Positions 58,525 through 64,000 of a stretch of DNA of 64,000 bases are shown piece after piece; the stretch's first letter is position 1; each line of letters opens with the position of its first letter. The notes beneath the pieces are model-generated. The model was not told the DNA's origin and did not search any database. It was given only the letters and a program-made list of their open reading frames with translations. The DNA lies in contig NW_026947492.1 of assembly GCF_034190915.1 (NCBI RefSeq), positions 14,886,001 through 14,950,000 of the forward strand. The letters are read 5' to 3'. The translations under genes and the position numbers were made by a program. Origin of the DNA: Cavia porcellus. Its lineage: Eukaryota; Chordata; Mammalia; Rodentia; Caviidae.

Positions 58525-59290
58525 ATTAGGGGTTGTGCAGAGAACAATTAAAAACAGGACATGGAGTTTATAGTATTATTTTATGATGGTCACCCAGCAT
58601 TAACACAAGAAAATGCAGGAAATCGATCCGCAACACCAAAAACATAGAATATTTAGCCAAGGGCCTAAATCCCACAGCAATGTCCCACCTGAGTCACCTG
58701 ATGAAAACCCAGAGCTCATGACAGTGTCTTCCATGAGTCCAACTGGAGGTCCAGAGCCCCAGAGAAGGACTTACACCAATCTTTTTTATGGATCTGTGCC
58801 AGGAAGGTCCAAAGGTCAGTGGTGGAAGCCAGAAAGTCTATGCCAGCGAGGTGAAGGAGCTGTGCTGGTGGGATGACAGATCTATGCTGGAGCTGTGAAG
58901 TCATACTGACAACAAAGACCAGGGCTGTTCCTGAAAGGTACCACAGCCATCCTCAGTGACATGGAGGCCCCGAGCTCCTCTGACGATAAGCATAGTCGGG
59001 AGCATGCCAGGAAGCCAACGTGACGATTTCATCCTGGAGACCGCAACAAACGTCTTCCCCCTCCAGAGCCAGGAAGCAATGCTCGATGTGAGGACCAGAG
59101 CTTCTCCAGGAGAACCAACGGCTCAAACAGCAACTCGTAGGAGAACCCACAATGCTTCAACGCCTCAACTCTTTCTTCTCTATCTCTCTATTTATGCTGG
59201 CAACTCTCTTCAGGTGGAGCATCTACGCTTAGTGCCATGCTGATGTAATCCAGCTGGCATTAAGCTGACCACCAGTTCTTAATCCATAAC
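58525..59290 (+). repeat. Dispersed element, copy 2 of 2
   Basis: Homologous over its length to 19293-19945 in the same orientation, with an additional segment around 59015-59150 that is shortened in copy 1. Ends 'attaagctgaccaccagttc' against 'tttaagttgaccattcatta' in copy 1. Many substitutions and indels point to an old insertion family. Not recognised. Confidence 0.75.
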
Positions 59291-59967
59291 AAAAGAGAAA
59301 CGTTTGGAAAGTGGTGGTGAGTTTCAGAGCAGCTGTGACCTCTGAACAATGTTAGGCAGGGCCAAATAATACGAGGCACACTTCCATTTAGAAACTTTCC
59401 TCATTTACTTAGAGAACCACTTTGAGAGAACAGCCAGGGAGATTTTTATTCAGTTCAAGCATTCTTTATAATTAACTGCCTATAGTAACATCATCTGTAT
59501 CTAAAACTACTGAATATACGATCTGTATCAAATGTACTAGGAGAGCTTTCTCTAATTTTCTGCAGTGAATAAACCCTATCTCCCAAGTAGGTGATAACAA
59601 GGTCCCCCAGGCTCTGCATTTCACTCGTGTTCCCTCTGCAGTGACTCTCAAGCAGCCCACATACACTCTGAACCCCTCAGCAGAGACCCCTATGTGGATG
59701 TTATGGCCCAAGATGGAGGTGGTCAAGAACTCTGCCCTTGGTACCCAGCCCGGCTACCAGCTCCGCCCTGTATACAGGAATAGGTGGCATGGTCCATGGA
59801 TAGTTCTGTCCTATCTTGCTCTTCCCGTTTCCTGCCCAACTGTGGCTGTGTCCTCTTCAGATAAGAAAAGGACTTTCTCTTGGAAAGCGTCCACATGCTA
59901 GGACATTAATAAAAACCCTATGAGCTGTAATTAACTTGCCTTTGCCGATACCTGCATGTTTCCGTTG
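59291..59967. other. No feature recognised
   Basis: The 86-codon plus and 84-codon minus frames overlap near 59641-59726 and have no recognisable content. Confidence 0.4.
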
Positions 59968-60124
59968 GATTTTTTTCTTTTCTGTGCTGATGTTGAACTC
60001 AGGGATGCCCTACCACTAGGTTACAGCTCCAGCCCTTTTACAATTTTATTTTGGGGTGGAATCTCGCTGAGTGGTCCATGCTAGCCTCAAACCTGCAACT
60101 CTTTTTCCTCAGCCTCCCCAGTAG
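59968..60124 (-). repeat. B4-type SINE
   Basis: ID part at 59975-60035 (complement 'ggctggagctgtaacctag ... gagttcaacatcagcaca') and B1 part at 60048-60122 ('ggctagcatggaccactcag' on the complement). Confidence 0.7.
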
Positions 60125-60157
60125 TTGAGAAGTTTTAGGACACGTCTCATTGGGCTG

Positions 60158-60510
60158 TTTGCTCCCGGAAGACCTACAGGGCTGCGCTCTGAGCCTCGGA
60201 GCATCTTGACCTCTGCTATGCGGTCCTTACACAGAGGCATGAACAGAACTCCCTTCCTCCTCCTCCCTTCCACCTCTCGACCTGACCTCCGTTCTGGCAC
60301 TTATCCCTTCCTCTCCCCCAGGACCACAGCCAGCTCCTACTATTCCGGTTCACGCCTCCACTTCTGCTGTGGGGCCAGCTCCTTCTATCTGTGACCTTGG
60401 TTCACCTCCCCTCCTACCTCCCACCTGGTCTCCTCCCCTGGCGCCTCCCATGGGCACACACATCTGCGCATGCGCTTATGTTTCTACTCCTTCAAAGAGC
60501 CCCGCCCTTG
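60158..60510. promoter_or_regulatory. Promoter-like motif cluster (ETS, NRF1, GC box)
   Basis: CCGGAAG (ETS core) at 60165-60171, the palindromic NRF1 consensus TGCGCATGCGC at 60465-60475 and GCCCCGCCC (SP/KLF) at 60500-60508 lie in a C/T-rich, locally GC-rich segment. No TATA box, splice donor or recognisable frame accompanies them; the 89-codon frame at 60125-60394 is unrecognised. Could be a remote promoter or an enhancer, or chance. Confidence 0.35.
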
Positions 60511-61340
60511 CTGGACTGCGCTCCCAGCCCCTCCCCCCTTCCACTTCATAGCCAAGGTTTTGGGAAGAGGAAGCCACTGCTGGACATTGGCCCAACCCTA
60601 ATAGTTTGCTTCAGTGACCTGTGACTAAGATTCTTATTCATCCTTATTTAATTATTTATTTCGAAGTTGTCTTTTGACATTTTTCTGCTCTGCTTGTGTG
60701 GGTTGTATCTATTAACGTTTGTCTTACTATATATTAAACCTTTAAACTAGTTATTCATTTGGAAAAACAATAATAAATTTGTTAGTGTTTATCATAAATA
60801 TATTTATGGAAAAATGTATTTTCCAAGACAAGAAATATTTGGCGAGAAGAGTATTTATTTATTTATTTTTCGCATTCTTGCAAATCTTTTAAATATTTGG
60901 CTTTATAGACAACTGGACTTCCCTGTCAGCCTCGGCATTCAATTTGTTTTAGAATGTTTTTAGCTAGATGAAGCAAATCTGGACCCACAGATACGTGGGT
61001 TAAAAAGGGAAGAGTTTTTTAAATAACATTTTCTTGAAAATTGTTGATACTGCAGTTTGTGATGACAAAATTCATGACATGTTAGTTTCATACCTAGGAA
61101 TTGTCTTGTGCTTTCTGTACAGTAATGAGAAAATGAGAACAAAAAAAAGGCAAAAATATCTCAGCATTATTATGAAAACAGTTGTGACCTTATCACAGCC
61201 CCGAGAGGATCTTGAGGGCACAACACTGTGACACCCTTTGAACCACTGGTGCAAATCCTTTCACTAGTGATTTAGGGTGGACACCAGCTACATTTGAGTT
61301 ATTTGATTCAGGACTTAGAGATTTGCTAAACTGATTTTAC
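60511..61340. other. No feature recognised
   Basis: Strongly AT-rich from 60640 to 60960 with TTTATT repeats at 60852-60870. No coding signal. Confidence 0.4.
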
Positions 61341-61344
61341 ATAG

Positions 61345-61410
61345 GAAGGAAAAACAGAAAGGAGGGAGGGAGAGAGGGAAAGAAAGGAAGGGAAAAAAGG
61401 GAATAAGGAC
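61345..61410 (+). repeat. Polypurine (GGAA/GGGA) tract
   Basis: About 60 bases of purine only or nearly so: GGAAGG, GGGAGGGAGAGAGG and AAAGAAAGG units. Confidence 0.85.
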
Positions 61411-61474
61411 CTATCAGTGGCTATTTTAGGCTTTTAAGGGAAATGTTCATACATCTAGTTTGATATGCAACTTT

Positions 61475-61545
61475 GTATCCCTGGTACTTAGTTCAGTATA
61501 ACGCCTGGTACATATCTGTGATGTTGATTGAATAAATGAGTGTAT
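61475..61545 (+). repeat. MIR/L2-type 3' fragment
   Basis: 'ctggtacttagttcagtata', 'cgcctggtacatatctgtg', 'ttgaataaatgagtg' is the classic end of MIR/L2-type repeats. Confidence 0.5.
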
Positions 61546-61829
61546 GGCAACAATTTCCTTTCCTTCTGTTCTCTGTGAGATGCAGAAAGCAGAGGGCCCT
61601 AATAAGAATGGCAGGTTTCCGGGATGCTGCGAGACCTACCTCAGAGGGTATCTGTAAGGATATTTCCTCAGTTTGGAGATACCAAACACCCATCTCATCC
61701 TGTGCATTTTGTATCCTAAAGGAAATGAGGCATTTGCCTGAGATAACCTAAAAATATGAAACTTGATGTAGTGATTTATAGTTTCCCAATGGTTTTATTT
61801 ACTTAAAAATCGAGCTATGGTGCATAACT

Positions 61830-61945
61830 GTTATTTCCCCCTTTAGGATGAGAAAATGGAGACCATGTAGGGGTCAGTGAGTGGCCTAAGGTCACATCAC
61901 TGGTCAGCAGCAGAAGCTGGGCTAGACCTGCAGCCCAGGGTTCTG
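61830..61945 (-). repeat. MIR SINE relic
   Basis: 'gatgagaaaatggagaccat', 'gtggcctaaggtcacatcac', 'agaagctgggctagacctgc' is MIR read in reverse. Confidence 0.7.
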
Positions 61946-62544
61946 GGTGGTTGGGCCTCACCACGCTGACACTGACCACAGCTTGTCATTGGGAGATTCA
62001 CTGACCTCCCTGCCGTAAGGGAGGGAAGGGCTGCAGGGCAAACTGGCCAAGACAAACACTTACCTTGGAAATTGAAGGAGCTGGAAAGTGGCCTGGACCC
62101 ACCTCATTCCAATGGCGCTGGGATGACACAGCCCTCACTCTGGGTGACTTTACCTGGAGCAGATCTTTCCTGCTAGGCTGACAGCCACATTAAAAATACA
62201 TGTCGCCAAGAACACTTTCCATCTGGAGCTCAGCGGAAGCCGCCAAGTGTCAGATTTGAGGTTTTCCACTGCTGCTCACAAGCTTCGTTGACCTGCGACA
62301 TGAAGGCGCTAACCTGGACACCTACAGAGCTGAATGCTGGCGAGAAACCAGGGGAGAGAAAGAACAGAAAAGCCCGAGCGTTGCAGCTGCAAAGGGACTC
62401 AGGTCTTTCCTACAGCTTGAGCCAAGGCGAGATACACCAGGGTCCCAAACATGGCTTCTCATCCTGAACCTTTGCTGAGTTACTTGTGGCCCCCTGGAAC
62501 TCAGCTGCTGCCAGTGCCATGGTACTAGGGGGTGTGGACTCCAG
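61946..62544. other. No feature recognised
   Basis: Moderate-GC unique DNA. The 113-codon minus frame at 62322-62663 runs into the MLT1 LTR and is not a gene. Confidence 0.4.
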
Positions 62545-62975
62545 AGGTGGTTGTACCCTGAGATCTCCCTCACTGATTGGATTACGGCTCTTATAAAAGA
62601 GGTTTCACCAGCTCTCTGATAGCTTGCCTCTCCACCTTCCACCACGTGGGTGTGAAGCACCACGAAGACCCTTGCTAGACCGGAGGGGGCCTTGATCTTG
62701 GGCTTCCGCTCCTCCAGAACTATGAGAAATAACTTTTTGTTCTTTTCTTACCTCCCAGCATTGAGGTTGAACCCAGGGGCACTAAAATTGCCAGTACTTT
62801 TTATTTTTCATTTTGAAGCAGGGTCACACTCAGTTGCCCAGGCTGAACTTGAATTTGGGATCCTCTTGTTTTGGTGCCCAAGTTGGCAGGGATTGTAAGC
62901 GTGTACCACCATGCCCAGCTAAGTTTTTGTTCTTTGTAGGTTATTCAGTGTTAGAACAAATACACTGAGACACCT
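62545..62975 (+). repeat. MLT1-type MaLR LTR split by a B4
   Basis: 'ggctcttataaaagaggttt', 'ccttccaccacgtgggtgtg', 'gccttgatcttgggcttccg', 'tccagaactatgagaaataa' is the MLT1 order. After the SINE at 62746-62921 it resumes at about 62937 with 'taggttattcagtgttagaa' and ends 'caaatacactgagac'. Confidence 0.75.
62746..62921 (-). repeat. B4-type SINE inside the MLT1 LTR
   Basis: Complement: B1 part from agctgggcatggtggtacac and ID-like part 'ggttcaacctcaatgctgg'. Imperfect target duplication ttttTGTTCTTT at about 62734-62745 and 62924-62935. Confidence 0.75.
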
Positions 62976-63109
62976 GCCACTACTTAGTGGTGTGAGTATG
63001 AGCAGCTGGCTTCCCAGGACTCACTTGTGATGGTTAGTGTACCCCGTCCCTGCCTCCTGTGCAGAATGCCACGCAAGCACTGTATCACTGAGTCACACCC
63101 TAGCTCCAT

Positions 63110-63570
63110 GGCTGTTAGTCTTGGTGGTCAACTTTGTTAGCTTAGAGACGTTCAGTGAGGAAAGCACACTTCTGGGCATCTGTGAGGGTGTTTCCAGAGC
63201 CAATCGGCATGTGGGTCAGAATGCTGAAAGAGGAACACCTTTTCCGAACGTGGGTGGCATTTCTCAATAACATTTGGGCTCAGATGGAATAAAATCAGAA
63301 GGAGGAAGTCTGCATGCATGGGCACGCTACATTCTTCTTGAACAGGTGTGTTTTTTGCTATGATCGTGGACATCACACTCTGGCTTCTTCAGTTTTTGCA
63401 TGTGGACTCACAGCAGTGACCTCTAGGGAGCCTCTCAACCTTGAGTCAAAGGCTGGGGCTGCATCTTTGATCTCTTATTCTGAGGTTTCCAGCTCCTTGA
63501 GCTGAGCAGCCACTTGCTTCTCTGGTTCTCCAGCCTTTGATCTTGTAAACCAACACAATAAATCTCTTTT
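63110..63570 (+). repeat. Old mammalian LTR- or DNA-type repeat, family uncertain
   Basis: 'ctgtgagggtgtttccagag', 'cacatgtgggtcagaatgct'-like, 'cttctctggttctccagcct' and 'caataaatctctttttata' follow the order of a mammal-wide repeat of about 450 bp that I recognise by pattern but cannot name. It ends in an AT-rich run. Confidence 0.5.
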
Positions 63571-63571
63571 T

Positions 63572-63662
63572 ATAATGAAATATTATAATATATAATAAAC
63601 ATAATAAATATAATGTAAATATATGTACATACATATGTATATGATATATATACACACATTCT
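63572..63662 (+). repeat. AT-rich low-complexity (TATA/ATAAT)n
   Basis: ATAATAT, ATAAACATAATAAATATAAT and TATATACA-type units for about 90 bases, attached to the end of the previous repeat. Confidence 0.85.
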
Positions 63663-63717
63663 ATCAATTTTATCCCTTTGGAGAAGCTTGATCAATATAT
63701 TACTTTTAAAAACAAGG

Positions 63718-64000
63718 TGTACTGATCCGCCAGGACAAAATACCTAACATCCACAATTTGAAGGAGAAAAGATTGATTTTGGCTCATGGTTTCAGGTGGT
63801 GCAGTCTATAGTTGGGCGGCTCTAGGTCAGGAAGAGCAAAGGAAAACAGGCTAGCAGAAGCAAGCTGCTCAGCCCTTGGCAGCCAGGAAGGAGGCAGAAT
63901 GCAAGGGAACCGGGAGAGAGAGAGACTTTCCAAGGCCCCCCTGGGGTGACCCACATCTTTCTAGTGGGCCCCGCCTCTTAACAGTACATTCAGGAAGGAG
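63718..64000 (-). repeat. MaLR-type LTR, antisense, runs off the window
   Basis: 'aaaatacctaacatccacaa', 'ggagaaaagattgattttgg', 'ctcatggtttcaggtggtgc', 'cttggcagccaggaaggagg' parallel 34650-35045. Right end not contained. Confidence 0.6.

Overview
This is a stretch of mammalian nuclear DNA and almost all of it is non-coding. The interspersed repeats point to a non-murid rodent. There are about 17 tRNA-derived ID-type SINEs, many Alu/B1-like 7SL-derived SINEs, and B1+ID fusion elements of the B4 type. These sit among older mammal-wide relics: MIR, L2, L1M, MER5 and MLT1/MaLR-type LTRs. The ID consensus, with a 'gcataagcgcctgc' core and a 'taccgataaaaa' tail, suggests a beaver or kangaroo-rat lineage (Castorimorpha) rather than mouse, rat or squirrel. 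That lineage call is inference.

The only gene signal I can defend is at about 31 kb, in a single CpG island (about 30.94-32.01 kb). On the minus strand an ATG at 31199 opens nine codons of a leucine-rich signal peptide and runs into a perfect splice donor (AG|GTGAGT) after 28 coding bases, so intron phase is 1. An in-frame TGA lies ten codons upstream. The first residues, the phase and the lack of any further exon over the next 31 kb fit exon 1 of CLMP (CXADR-like membrane protein, a CTX/CAR-family adhesion molecule), whose first intron is very long. If so, positions 1-31171 are CLMP intron 1 and positions above about 31.5 kb are the 5' promoter flank and intergenic DNA.

Layout. 1-31 kb (putative intron 1): scattered SINEs, MaLR LTR pieces, an L1-like composite insertion near 9.8-10.15 kb, an (AC)19 microsatellite at 13.2 kb, and a 170-bp polypyrimidine tract at 18.1 kb. 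31-32 kb: CpG-island promoter. 32-64 kb: intergenic. This part holds an L1M 3' end carrying an ID insertion (39.8-40.5 kb), an interstitial telomeric repeat (39.54 kb), an L1 relic hit by three IDs (47.5-49.1 kb), two IDs inserted in series at one target (50.85-51.1 kb), nested MaLR/SINE clusters (52 and 62.5 kb), and a promoter-like NRF1/GC-box/ETS motif cluster (60.1-60.5 kb). A dispersed element of about 650-770 bp occurs twice in direct orientation, near 19.3 kb and 58.5 kb.

There is no operon, CRISPR array or other prokaryotic system here, and I found no intact protein-coding gene besides the exon-1 candidate. The most unusual structures are the composite retro-insertion with an internal 123-bp-period tandem repeat, the AAAAAGAC tail module shared by several retroposon classes, the serial ID insertions and the telomeric repeat. 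All repeat family names are from recognition by eye and have not been checked against a repeat library.
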